From: Ponticaulis sp.
GTDB lineage: Bacteria; Pseudomonadota; Alphaproteobacteria; Caulobacterales; Hyphomonadaceae
Direction: 5' to 3'
Assembly (NCBI GenBank): GCA_002723155.1
Contig: PBNO01000017.1
Coordinates: 1-43,490, forward strand
Length of the DNA stretch: 43,490 nt
Below, piece by piece: positions 27,446-35,812 of the stretch. The notes beneath the pieces were generated by a model. The model did no database searches. It was not told the origin of the DNA and was given only the letters and a program-made list of their open reading frames with translations. Each line of letters begins with the position of its first letter. The first letter of the stretch is position 1. A program made the translations under genes and the position numbers.

Positions 27446-27672
27446 GGCTCCGTCCTCCGTCCCTTTGGTTGATTGGCTCGAGCTTGCAGCGCACATTTGA
27501 GAGGGTCAATCAGGAGAGCGATGGTTGGCCGGGCGCTTCCTCTGTCACTCCAGCCTTTGCCGTGCCAGGGCCTTGGGCTCACGGATACATTCCAGACTGC
27601 CCCAAAGATCTGATACATTGGCTCTTGTAGTTTTATTTCGAGCTTATCGGGGCACGCAACTTATTCCGCTCG

Positions 27673-28416
27673 TTAATCAGCCATAGTCAGACCACCGGAG
27701 ACACTCAAGACTTGGCCTGTCACGTAGTCGGACATAGGGCTAGAGAAAAATAACACAGCATCGGCGATCTCTTCGGGCTCGCCAATACGCCGGAATGGTA
27801 TCGCCCGAGCCAGTTTTTCACGCATGGACTCGGGTTGCGCCATCAAAAGCGGTGTGTTGGTTGGGCCGGGGCAGACGCAGTTCACATTGATTTTGTGTCG
27901 TGCAGTCTCCCGAGCCAGCGACTTAGAAAATGCGATCACCCCACCCTTGGCCCCTGCATAGATTGTCTCGCCCATGGATCCGACACGGCCAGCGTCACTG
28001 GATATGCATACGATCTTGCCGGAGTTGGCCTCGATCATTGACGGCAAGAAGGCTTTAACCACGTTCATCGGGCCCTTTAGGTTGATGTCTAGTACCTTGT
28101 CCATGAAATCGGGCGTGGCGTCGAGAAAGGGTTGGATGCGGTCCCAGCCGGCAATATTTACGATGATGTCGACGGTTCGCAATCCGCCGTCTGTAACTCG
28201 CTCGCAAAAAGTAGCCACGCTCTCGCGGTTGGCGATGTCCAGCGCGAGAGCCGTTACGCGACCGACCGCCCGCAACTGGGTCTCCGCATTTCCGGCCTCA
28301 TCAATGTCGCCGCTAAATACCTCCGCCCCCGCCTGGGCTAGTTTCAGTACTGTCGCCCGCCCGATGCCGGAGGCGCCGCCCGTCACCACCACCAACTTGT
28401 CTGTCAGATCAACCAC
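27673..28416 (-). CDS. SDR-family oxidoreductase (FabG/BadH-like)
   Basis: 247 residues starting at GTG with AGGGG upstream. It has TGGASGIGRA for cofactor binding, SGDID after beta-2 (Asp, NAD preference), NIAG, catalytic Ser in CISSDAGRV, YAGAKGG (Tyr, Lys), and CPGPTNTPLL. Closest in style to beta-oxidation-like dehydrogenases such as 2-hydroxycyclohexanecarboxyl-CoA dehydrogenase. It heads the minus-strand group SDR-SDR-CmcJ and diverges from the liv-type ABC operon. Confidence 0.88.
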   Translation of the reverse strand: MVDLTDKLVVVTGGASGIGRATVLKLAQAGAEVFSGDIDEAGNAETQLRAVGRVTALALDIANRESVATFCERVTDGGLRTVDIIVNIAGWDRIQPFLDATPDFMDKVLDINLKGPMNVVKAFLPSMIEANSGKIVCISSDAGRVGSMGETIYAGAKGGVIAFSKSLARETARHKINVNCVCPGPTNTPLLMAQPESMREKLARAIPFRRIGEPEEIADAVLFFSSPMSDYVTGQVLSVSGGLTMAD

Positions 28417-28451
28417 TATTCGCCCCTTATGATCAAATCATTCCACATGCG

Positions 28452-28548
28452 TGTTGACGCCAACCGTTATCTTGACACCATCAAGTCAATGGCCTGCTAT
28501 GCTGGATAAGCTTGCGCAACTTTCGGCCAAGGGTTGTATGGCGTCAAC
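28452..28548. promoter_or_regulatory. Candidate operator sites in the divergent SDR/liv promoter region
   Basis: CTTGA-N5-TCAAG is a palindrome at 28471-28485 that overlaps a TTGACA (28472-28477), a plausible -35 for the liv operon. A 10-base inverted pair, GTTGACGCCA at 28453-28462 and TGGCGTCAAC at 28539-28548, flanks it. Such an arrangement suits a dimeric regulator binding between two divergent catabolic transcripts. Seen only by eye. Confidence 0.4.
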
Positions 28549-28675
28549 CGGGCGCACGGCCTGAAAAGGCCAAAGCGCAAGTTCTATTGGGGATGACGCG
28601 TGTCGCTGGTCGCTGTCTCGGCGCGCCTAATTCATCTCTTTGTTGCAGACGACAGCACGCTCTCGGGAGGAACAC

Positions 28676-29849
28676 ATGGTACCCACCTTGCGCACAACGG
28701 CCGCGGCCGCGGCCACGCTACTTCTTTGCACTGGCGCCGCTCAAGCGGAAATCAAGATCGGCGTGCTCTATCCGATCGCCGGAACCGGTGCCGTTTATGG
28801 CACGCCCGCGATGCACGGACACAACATGGGCGCGGATGAAGTTAACGCCGCTGGCGGTATTCTCGGCCAGCAGATCGTTACCGTGGCCCGCGATACCAAA
28901 TTAAAGCCAGCGGCGGGCCGCAGCCGCCGCAAAGGAATTGATTACCAAGGAAGGCGTGCAAGTTTTGGTGGGTGGCTTGAGCTCGGCCGTTGGACTTGCG
29001 ATTTCTGAGGTCGCACGGCAGGAAGGGATTGTTTATATTGCGACGATCCCCAAAACAATCCAAATGACCACCACGAAACTGCACAAACACGTCTTTCGCA
29101 CCTCCTCTCATACCGACTTTGAGGGCGACGCGATAGCTCAGATCGCAAAGAAGCTTGGCAAGAAAACACTCTGCGACATTCAGCTAGACTACGCGTATGG
29201 TCATGACTTAGCCGCGGGGATTGAAAAGGGGCTCAAGAGGCATGCGCCACAAATAAAGAAGGTTCTGGACCTGCGTTCCAAGCTGGGTGCGACCGATTAC
29301 AACGCCCAGATTACTCAGATCCTTGGCGCCGGTTGTGAGATCGTCACCAGCGGCCTTTGGGGTTCTCACTTTGTCAACTTTGCGCAGCAAGCCAAGCCAT
29401 TTGGCCTATTCGATAAGGTTACCTACATCTCGGGCGGCGAGATCGCCAGCCACGAGATTGCCGGAAAGATGGGCAAGGATTATCCGGACAATGTGATCTC
29501 CAACACCTACGAACTTTGGTATGATCACACGTTTCCCGGCCATAAAAAGTTTCAAGCGGACCTTGCCAAGCGTTCCGGCAAGAAGGAAACAGCGATGTGG
29601 CCAGTACTCGCCTATATTGGCGTGAAGTTCATCGCAGCTGCCGCCGAGAAGGCAGGCTCGATGGATGCCGACAAGCTGGCTGCGGCGCTTGAGGGCATGT
29701 CAATCGACACTCCGGTCGGTCCCCGCACAATCGACCCGAAGACCCATCAAGCCGACGCGGGTCAATTCTGGGGTCCAATGGTCAAGAAAGACGGCGTGGA
29801 CTATCGCGTCATGAACCCCGTCACCTATTATCCGGCGACTCTCGACTAA
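28676..29849 (+). pseudogene. Branched-chain-amino-acid-type ABC substrate-binding protein, frameshifted
   Basis: Periplasmic type I binding protein (LivK-like). The first frame from 28676 (ribosome site GGGAGG) gives a signal peptide ending GAAQA, then EIKIGVLYPIAGTGAVYG and GGILGQQIVTVARDTKLKPAA. It then goes out of frame. The remainder (AAAKELITKEGVQVLVGGLSS through to DYRVMNPVTYYPATLD) is in another frame ending at 29849. One extra base in the GGG at 28915-28917 (or a two-base loss) accounts for it exactly. The rest of the protein is full length and the downstream transport genes are intact. This may be a sequencing indel rather than a dead gene. Ligand unknown. Confidence 0.88.
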
Positions 29850-29876
29850 GGAGCCTCTTTACCGACACCACCAATT

Positions 29877-29913
29877 CCCTTCCCGCCGGGACATATAGTT
29901 CCGGCGGGAAGGG
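29877..29913 (+). terminator. Strong intra-operon hairpin between binding protein and permease genes
   Basis: A perfect 13-bp stem (CCCTTCCCGCCGG at 29877-29889 with its complement at 29901-29913) with an 11-base loop, followed by TCTTTGT. Placed between an abundant binding protein gene and the permease genes, it probably protects the upstream mRNA and lets only part of transcription continue. Confidence 0.8.
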
Positions 29914-29947
29914 TCTTTGTCTCGCACAGAAAGGTAAATCAGCGCCC

Positions 29948-30844
29948 ATGGACATGTTGCTGTCCAGTCCGACTTTTGTATTCATACAGGTGCTGAACTC
30001 GATCTCACTGGGTATGAACCTATTTATTATCGCTGCGGGACTATCGTTGATCTTCGGCGTTCTCCGCGTGATAAACTTCGCCCATGGTGTTTTTTATATG
30101 TTTGGTGCTTACATCATGTATTCCATCTCAAAGGAGATGGAGTTGGGGTTCGTAACCGGCGTGGTCGCAGCCGGCTTGGGCTTATCGATCATAGCGATCG
30201 TGATCGAGCGCGGTCTGTTTCAGTGGCTCTATGACAAAGAACACCTGATGCAGCTTCTGTTAACTTTTGCGATCGTGCTGATAATGGGAGATCTGGCCAA
30301 GATTATCTGGGGTACCGACCAGTTGAGTGTGTCGTACCCAGAGGGTTTATCGGGCGCGACTAACCTGGGTGTGACATTTTATCCAACTTATCGGCTGACG
30401 TTGGCTGTGATCGGTCCACTAATCTTTATTGGCCTTTTTTTAATGATCGAGCGTACTCGGTGGGGACGGCTCACCCGAGCGGCGACCCAGGACATGGAGA
30501 TGCTGTCAGCGCTTGGCATCAACGTACCGGTTATCTATGTGACAATCTTTTTGATTGGCTCGGCCTTGGCTGGTATCGGCGGCGCGCTGGCCGCTCCGAT
30601 TAACAGCCCCACACCAGGCATGGACGCGACCATTATCGTCGAGTGCTTCGTCATCGTGATTATTGGTGGACTAGGCTCGCTCTGGGGTAGTTTCGTCGGA
30701 GCGTTGGTCTACGGCTTTGTATTTAATTTCGGATCGGTGATCGTCCCAAATTGGCAGGACGTGTTCGCATTCTTGCTTCTCATGGTAGTGCTCCTATGGC
30801 GACCCTGGGGCCTTTTCGGTAAGCCTGAACGTGAGGGTCAATGA
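29948..30844 (+). CDS. livH: Branched-chain-amino-acid-type ABC permease LivH
   Basis: 298 residues of an inner-membrane permease with about 8 hydrophobic segments. SLGMNLFIIAAGLSLIFGVLRVINFAHG is the family N-terminal signature, and the ALGINVPVIYV and GGLGSLWGSFVGALV segments hold the loop that contacts the ATPase and the last helices. First gene after the hairpin; the stop overlaps the beginning of livM. Together with LivM it forms the channel for LivG/LivF. The ligand class may be amino acids, but such systems also import amides, urea and aromatic acids. Confidence 0.92.
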   Translation: MDMLLSSPTFVFIQVLNSISLGMNLFIIAAGLSLIFGVLRVINFAHGVFYMFGAYIMYSISKEMELGFVTGVVAAGLGLSIIAIVIERGLFQWLYDKEHLMQLLLTFAIVLIMGDLAKIIWGTDQLSVSYPEGLSGATNLGVTFYPTYRLTLAVIGPLIFIGLFLMIERTRWGRLTRAATQDMEMLSALGINVPVIYVTIFLIGSALAGIGGALAAPINSPTPGMDATIIVECFVIVIIGGLGSLWGSFVGALVYGFVFNFGSVIVPNWQDVFAFLLLMVVLLWRPWGLFGKPEREGQ

Positions 30845-30845
30845 G

Positions 30846-31787
30846 ATGGGTTGGGCAATGCCACGCGGCGTTCTGACCACGTGCATCCTCGTTCTTGTCG
30901 CACTTGCCTGCGTACCGCTAATGGAGTCGCGCTACCTAATCGATCTGTCGACTGAGATCCTCGTTTATGTTCTGTTCGCTCTGAGCCTAAACGTGATCAT
31001 CGGCTTTTCCGGGAACGTATCTTTTGGCCACGCGGCCTATTTCGCAATTGGGGGATACGCCAACGCTATCCTGCTAACCACATACGAATGGCCACTCTTC
31101 CTATCGTTTCCGGCCGCCGTGGTGCTGTCGGCGGCGGCCGCCGCATTCGTCGCCTATTTTTGCACTCGGCTGACCGACATATACTTCGCTATGCTAACAT
31201 TGGCCTTCTCTATGCTGGTCTGGGCAATCGCGTTCAAGTGGCGCTCTGTCACCGGTGGGGACGACGGTTTTGTGGGCGTTAATGTGCCCGAATTTCTAAA
31301 TTCGCGCGTGCCGTTCTTCTACTTCACACTCGTCATAGTCACGACTTCCATCGCAACGCTTTGGATGATCTGTCATTCCGCATTTGGTCAGACATTGATT
31401 GCGGTACGAGAGAATCTGACCCGCGCAGGTTTCATTGGCGTCAACACACGAATGATGCGGTGTGCGGCCTTTATCGTAGCCGGCACTTTCGCCGGTGTCG
31501 CTGGTGCAATCTTCGCGATGTACAACCGAGGCGTCTATACAGAATCGGCGTTTTGGACCGAGTCCGCTCAAGTGCTGATCATGACGCTGCTGGGCGGCAT
31601 GTACTCCGTTTTTGGCCCTGCGATCGGAGCCACAACGCTCTACTTGCTTGAGCGGTTCGCAAACGAATATACGGAGTACTGGCCGACTGTCTTGGGCGTG
31701 ATCCTTCTTGTCATCGTGCTGGTCTTGCCTGAAGGTCTGGTCGGCCTCGCCAAACGGATCCGCGGCCATATTGCCGGAGGAAATTGA
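30846..31787 (+). CDS. livM: Branched-chain-amino-acid-type ABC permease LivM
   Basis: 313 residues from the ATG at 30846, one base after the livH stop; a GTG at 30831 is an alternative in frame. About 8-10 membrane segments. LSLNVIIGFSGNVSFGHAAYFAIGGY is the LivM signature, AVRENLTRAGFIGVN is the ATPase-coupling loop, and GGMYSVFGPAIGA lies near the end. It pairs with LivH. Confidence 0.92.
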   Translation: MGWAMPRGVLTTCILVLVALACVPLMESRYLIDLSTEILVYVLFALSLNVIIGFSGNVSFGHAAYFAIGGYANAILLTTYEWPLFLSFPAAVVLSAAAAAFVAYFCTRLTDIYFAMLTLAFSMLVWAIAFKWRSVTGGDDGFVGVNVPEFLNSRVPFFYFTLVIVTTSIATLWMICHSAFGQTLIAVRENLTRAGFIGVNTRMMRCAAFIVAGTFAGVAGAIFAMYNRGVYTESAFWTESAQVLIMTLLGGMYSVFGPAIGATTLYLLERFANEYTEYWPTVLGVILLVIVLVLPEGLVGLAKRIRGHIAGGN

Positions 31788-31790
31788 TCC

Positions 31791-32546
31791 ATGGTTGTTC
31801 TCGAGACTAACGGGTTGGTGAAAGATTTCGGCGGGTTCATTGCGATTAACGACGTCACTTTTTCGCTGGAGAAAGGCCAGAAGCACGCCATCATTGGGCC
31901 AAACGGCGCTGGCAAAACTACATTTTTCAATCTGATTACCGGCCATCTGAAGCCAAGCCAAGGAACAGTGGAGTTCGAAGGGCGTGAGATCACTGGCATG
32001 CCGCCGCACCAAATCGTGCGTCTCGGTCTCGCGCGATCTTTTCAACGGATAAATATTTTCCCCCGCATGACGGTCTACGAGAATATCCAAACAGCGCTTA
32101 TCGCCAAGGATCACAAACATTTCAGTCTTTTCACACCGGCCGCCACGCAGAACCGCAAAGAAACCCGCGATCTGCTAGACCTCGTGGGCTTGAATAAAGA
32201 AATGGCCGAAATTGCTGGTGAATTGTCCTATGGCAAACAGAAGCAACTTGAACTCGCAATATCACTGGCCGAAAACCCGAGCATCCTGCTGCTCGATGAG
32301 CCGACGGCGGGTATGTCACCGCAAGAAACGAGCGACGCAATCCAACTGGTCGACGAAATCGCTAGTAGCAGAGGCCTTACTTTGTTGTTCACCGAGCACG
32401 ACATGAGCGTGGTCTTCGGCATTGCCGACCGCATTTCAGTATTGCACCACGGCGAGCTGATCGCCTCGGGCCTGCCTGACGAAGTTCGCAACAACAAAGA
32501 AGTCCGACGAGTCTATCTTGGTGAGGCCGACGATGCCGCAGCTTGA
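31791..32546 (+). CDS. livG: ABC transporter ATPase LivG
   Basis: 251 residues: Walker A GPNGAGKTTFFN, GLARSFQRINIFPRMTVYENI (Q-loop), signature LSYGKQKQLELAISLA, Walker B ILLLDEPTAGMSP, and H-loop FTEHDMSVVFGIADRISVL. LSYGKQ instead of LSGGQ is the LivG hallmark. Strong ribosome site GGAGGAAA lies before the ATG at 31791, 3 bases after livM. It forms the cytosolic motor with LivF. Confidence 0.94.
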   Translation: MVVLETNGLVKDFGGFIAINDVTFSLEKGQKHAIIGPNGAGKTTFFNLITGHLKPSQGTVEFEGREITGMPPHQIVRLGLARSFQRINIFPRMTVYENIQTALIAKDHKHFSLFTPAATQNRKETRDLLDLVGLNKEMAEIAGELSYGKQKQLELAISLAENPSILLLDEPTAGMSPQETSDAIQLVDEIASSRGLTLLFTEHDMSVVFGIADRISVLHHGELIASGLPDEVRNNKEVRRVYLGEADDAAA

Positions 32547-33237
32547 GGTTCATTCGATCCATACATCCTATGGGCTGAGCCAGGTTCTGTTCGGCATCAG
32601 CTTCGTTGTTGAGCCGGGAGAAGTGGTCTCGCTCATTGGTCGTAACGGGGTGGGTAAGACTACAACCATGCGCTCCATCATAGGGCTAACGCACGCGACC
32701 ATGGGCCGAATCACCTTCGAGGGCACCAACATCACGCGCATGGCAGCGCATAGAATTTCGCGTCTTGGCGTCGGCTTTGTGCCCGAGGAACGGCGAATTT
32801 TTCCGCAACTCACAGTCTGGGAAAACCTGGACATCGCCCGGCGTCCGGCCAACAATGGCAACGGCTGGGACGAGGAGCGGGTTTTTTCACTATTCCCAGA
32901 CTTGCGAGACATCCAAAGCCGTCCAGGCGGCGTACTCAGCGGGGGTCAGCAGCAAATGCTGACCATCGCGCGCAGTCTGATGAACAATCCGCGCCTGTTA
33001 TTACTGGACGAACCGTCGGAGGGATTAGCACCTAAGGTGGTCGAGGACCTCCGTGATCAAATCAAAGCCTTGAAGGATTCCGGCCTCTCGATAGTACTCG
33101 CCGAGCAGAACCTATCATTTGTGCTGTATCTAAGCGACCGGTGCCATATCCTAGAAAAGGGTGAGGTTAAGTATTCCGGAACCCCGAATGACTTACGTGC
33201 CAACCCCGACGTATTAGAGCGCTACCTCACACTTTAA
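32533..33237 (+). CDS. livF: ABC transporter ATPase LivF
   Basis: 234 residues from the ATG at 32533 (MPQLEV), overlapping livG by 14 bases; the frame's earlier TTG at 32518 is less likely. Walker A GRNGVGKTTTMRS, VPEERRIFPQLTVWENL, signature LSGGQQQMLTIARSL, Walker B LLLLDEPSEGLAP and switch His replaced by AEQN, all as in LivF. Last gene of the ABC operon. Confidence 0.94.
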   Translation: MPQLEVHSIHTSYGLSQVLFGISFVVEPGEVVSLIGRNGVGKTTTMRSIIGLTHATMGRITFEGTNITRMAAHRISRLGVGFVPEERRIFPQLTVWENLDIARRPANNGNGWDEERVFSLFPDLRDIQSRPGGVLSGGQQQMLTIARSLMNNPRLLLLDEPSEGLAPKVVEDLRDQIKALKDSGLSIVLAEQNLSFVLYLSDRCHILEKGEVKYSGTPNDLRANPDVLERYLTL

Positions 33238-33583
33238 CGATGCCAGAAGCGGCTCCCTTGCCCGACTTTCGCGTAAACTCGGGCGCGGGGTGTCCGGATC
33301 GGCGGGATGTGGCCTTCTCCTTATGAGGTAGACATCCGGCGGCTCCCGCCACCTCCGAACCGGAACAAAGATTTGCGAAGCCTCTCGAAATTTGAACAAT
33401 TGACAGAAATTACCCATAGAACACACGAAACGAGTTTGGAAGACCGTGTTATCCACCAAGCATATGGCATTTTTATGTCAGAGATCGGACGTGAGGACAC
33501 TTCCGCTTTCATGCATCGGACCCAGCTTGGGCCAAAGTTGATCGACAATTGGCACATAGTTCTATAGTCATCATACTAGCTAA
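33238..33583. other. Region between livF and the TRAP genes; no clear DctP gene
   Basis: A TRAP binding-protein gene (dctP, about 1 kb) would be expected somewhere near dctQM, but only this short space exists. An 86-codon frame at 33307-33567 (plus) has a helical, plausible C-terminal half (TSLEDRVIHQAYGIFMSEIG) faintly like a DctP C-terminus. It lacks a ribosome site and signal peptide. It could be a deletion remnant. Confidence 0.4.
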
Positions 33584-33615
33584 GTGGGGGCGTCGCTCGT
33601 TGGCGCCCCCACTTT
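33584..33615 (+). terminator. Strong hairpin upstream of dctQ
   Basis: A perfect 9-bp GTGGGGGCG/CGCCCCCAC stem at 33584-33592/33604-33612, followed by TTT. It lies 30 bases before the dctQ start. In TRAP operons such hairpins often separate dctP from dctQM. Confidence 0.75.
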
Positions 33616-33644
33616 CGTCCTTGTGACCAAGCAAAGGGGCTGGA

Positions 33645-34187
33645 ATGATTGCCACCGCTCGTTTTATCGAGCGAATCTCCTATATCGTCGGACTAATCGG
33701 GGCTTGGGTAATGGCGCCCTTGGTTTTGTCCATGGTTTACGAGGTGATCGCTCGAAAACTTCTCGATGCGCCGACTTTCTGGGCCTACGAGGTCGGTTAT
33801 ATGCTCGCCGGCACCACCTACATGTTCGGGATGGCATACTGCCTAAAGGTCGGCGGACATATCCGGGTTGATTTCATTTACGAAGGCCTATCCCTGAAGC
33901 GCAAAGCGGTCGTCAATCTAGTGGGCTTCCTCGTACTCATGTTGCCGGGGGCAATTTGGCTGACTTGGGGGCTCTACGAATACGCGGTGGAGGCCTATGT
34001 CACAAACGAAGTGTCCGGCGAGTCTGCCTGGAACCCCATCATATGGCCGTTCCGCACAGTCTGGGTTATCGGATACGCCGCGCTGTGTCTGCAGTGTGTA
34101 GCCGAAGTACTGAAAAATATCCTGGTCCTTCAAAATGTGGACGTTGCGGCGCTAGGATTCGTTGGCCCCGAGGAGAGCCCGTCATGA
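33645..34187 (+). CDS. dctQ: TRAP transporter small membrane subunit DctQ
   Basis: 180 residues with four hydrophobic helices, starting FIERISYIVGLIGAWVMAPLVLSMVYEVIARKL; the R-K-x-x-D-APTFWAYE segment is the DctQ hallmark, and a second marker is GGHIRVDFIYEGLS. The subunit pairs with DctM in a sodium-driven uptake system. Ribosome site AAAGGGG precedes the ATG. Stop and the dctM start overlap (ATGA). Confidence 0.92.
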   Translation: MIATARFIERISYIVGLIGAWVMAPLVLSMVYEVIARKLLDAPTFWAYEVGYMLAGTTYMFGMAYCLKVGGHIRVDFIYEGLSLKRKAVVNLVGFLVLMLPGAIWLTWGLYEYAVEAYVTNEVSGESAWNPIIWPFRTVWVIGYAALCLQCVAEVLKNILVLQNVDVAALGFVGPEESPS

Positions 34188-35527
34188 CCTTGGGTATTGG
34201 CCTCATGATGTTCCCGGCTTTGATGGTGTGCATCTTCATCGGGTTCCCGGTTGCCTTCTCACTGATGGGCGTCGCGCTTTTCTTCGGGTATTTCCGTTTC
34301 GGTGACGCGCTGGTTCACCAGTTAGTGTCTAAAGTGGACGATGTTGCCTCCTATTACGTCTTAGCCGCAGTGCCACTCTTCGTCTTCATGGGCGCGATGT
34401 TAGAACGCTCGGGCATAGCAGAACGCCTGTTTGAGGCTATTCACCTATGGACACGCCGACTACCGGGCGGTCTAGCAGTTGGAACGGTTATCTTATGCGT
34501 TGTCTTCGCGGCTGCGAGCGGCGTGGTAGGTGCGACGGAATCGGTAGTCGGCCTGCTTGCCATCCCGGTGATGCTCCGCTACGCATACGATAAGGGCTTG
34601 ATTTCCGGCACAATCTGCGCCGGTGGTTCATTAGGTACGATCATTCCTCCCTCGGTGGTGGTTGTCATTCTCGGCCCTGTCGCCGATGTGTCGGTTGGTG
34701 ACTTATTCGTCGGCATGCTGTTCCCGGGGTTGATCTTGGCCGGGCTCTACGTCGTCTACATTCTCGGGCGTTGCCTAATTCGCCCGCAGGATGGACCAAG
34801 CCTGCCGCCCGACGAGAACGAACCTTCCCTGTTACGAAAGCTATACATTACTGCAACCGCCTTGATTCCCCCGTTGGTGCTGATCTTTGCAGTCCTCGGC
34901 ACGATCATGTTGGGTTGGGCGACGCCGACCGAGGCTGCCGCCACGGGGGCTATAGGTACGGTGATCATGACATTGATCTACCGCAACTTTAGCTTCGCTA
35001 TCATGCAGGAGGCTTTTCTGAAAACCCTGCAGATCACCGCCATGATCCTAACGATTCTTTTGGGTGGGGTGATGTTCGCGGGCGTGTTCGTCGCCTTGGG
35101 GGGTATAAGCGCTGTTCAGAATCTGCTGGAAGCGGCGAATTTGACAGCTTGGCCGACCATGCTGATCCTGATGTTGATAGCCTTCATCGCCGGTTTTGTG
35201 CTGGATTTGATCTCCATTGTGCTGATCATCATCCCAATAGCGATTACAGTGTTGCGTGCTATGGGGGTCAACGACGTTTGGTTCTGCATCATGTTCCTAG
35301 TTGTGATCCAGACGAGCTATCTGACACCTCCGATGGCACCAGCGATCTTCTATTTGAGAGGTATAAGTCCCCCAGAGATCAGGCTCTCCGACATGTATCG
35401 GGGCGTAGTGCCGTTCATCGCGCTGGAGTTTATCTGCCTCGGCTTGGTTATGGTATTTCCAGAAATCGCACTCTGGTTGCCGTCGGTGGTGTTCGAAACC
35501 CCAATGAAGCCGGCCATGCCGCCATAA
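34184..35527 (+). CDS. dctM: TRAP transporter large membrane subunit DctM
   Basis: 447 residues from the ATG at 34184, which overlaps the dctQ stop; the open frame begins much earlier, but that part lies inside dctQ. About 12 membrane segments. VPLFVFMGAMLERSGIAERLFE, VGATESVVGLLAIPVMLRYAYDKGLISGTICAGGSLGTIIPPSV and WATPTEAAATGAIGT are the family blocks forming the sodium and substrate sites. GMILDLISIVLIIIPI-type segment ends the protein. With no DctP beside it, the ligand is unknown and the binding protein may be elsewhere. Confidence 0.93.
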   Translation: MTLGIGLMMFPALMVCIFIGFPVAFSLMGVALFFGYFRFGDALVHQLVSKVDDVASYYVLAAVPLFVFMGAMLERSGIAERLFEAIHLWTRRLPGGLAVGTVILCVVFAAASGVVGATESVVGLLAIPVMLRYAYDKGLISGTICAGGSLGTIIPPSVVVVILGPVADVSVGDLFVGMLFPGLILAGLYVVYILGRCLIRPQDGPSLPPDENEPSLLRKLYITATALIPPLVLIFAVLGTIMLGWATPTEAAATGAIGTVIMTLIYRNFSFAIMQEAFLKTLQITAMILTILLGGVMFAGVFVALGGISAVQNLLEAANLTAWPTMLILMLIAFIAGFVLDLISIVLIIIPIAITVLRAMGVNDVWFCIMFLVVIQTSYLTPPMAPAIFYLRGISPPEIRLSDMYRGVVPFIALEFICLGLVMVFPEIALWLPSVVFETPMKPAMPP

Positions 35528-35571
35528 ACTAAACTTGCTTAGTAATGGGCAATGACGCTAAACGCGTTAAC

Positions 35572-35607
35572 CAGGGAGCGCCTACTTAGGCGCTCCCTGT
35601 CCTTTTT
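35572..35607 (+). terminator. Rho-independent terminator after dctM
   Basis: A perfect 11-bp stem CAGGGAGCGCC/GGCGCTCCCTG (35572-35582/35589-35599), 6-base loop, then TCCTTTTT. It clearly ends the TRAP transcript. Confidence 0.92.
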
Positions 35608-35688
35608 AGCGGTTGATGGGTGGGGCTCCCCGTCCAAAGGCGTACTTGGTGACATCGCCCCGGTCGCCGCCGTTTTTGTGATTGTTGT

Positions 35689-35733
35689 TAAATCATTTGC
35701 TGATATACGCGTAATATCTCAGCAAATGATTTA
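35689..35733. repeat. Perfect 15-bp inverted repeat with 15-base centre
   Basis: TAAATCATTTGCTGA at 35689-35703 is exactly complementary to 35719-35733; the 15-base centre contains ACGCGT. It sits 80 bases upstream of the membrane hydroxylase gene, in a region otherwise without genes. The likely role is an operator for a large dimeric regulator. A cruciform or transcript hairpin is also possible; no T-run follows, so it is not a classic terminator. Confidence 0.8.
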
Positions 35734-35812
35734 TAGTGCGGTTTGAGGGTTTCCGGAATGTGCACCGGTCTTGGCCGGTGAAGGCGATTAGAAAGAATAG
35801 GAGGGGCGAGCC

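Noticed and set aside
31296-32120. Minus-strand 274-codon frame across livM/livG
   Set aside because: Antisense to two strongly recognised genes; a shadow of their codon pattern.
33956-34183. Long N-terminal extension of the dctM reading frame
   Set aside because: It lies in another frame inside dctQ, while the ATG at 34184 has the ATGA overlap and the family's N-terminus.
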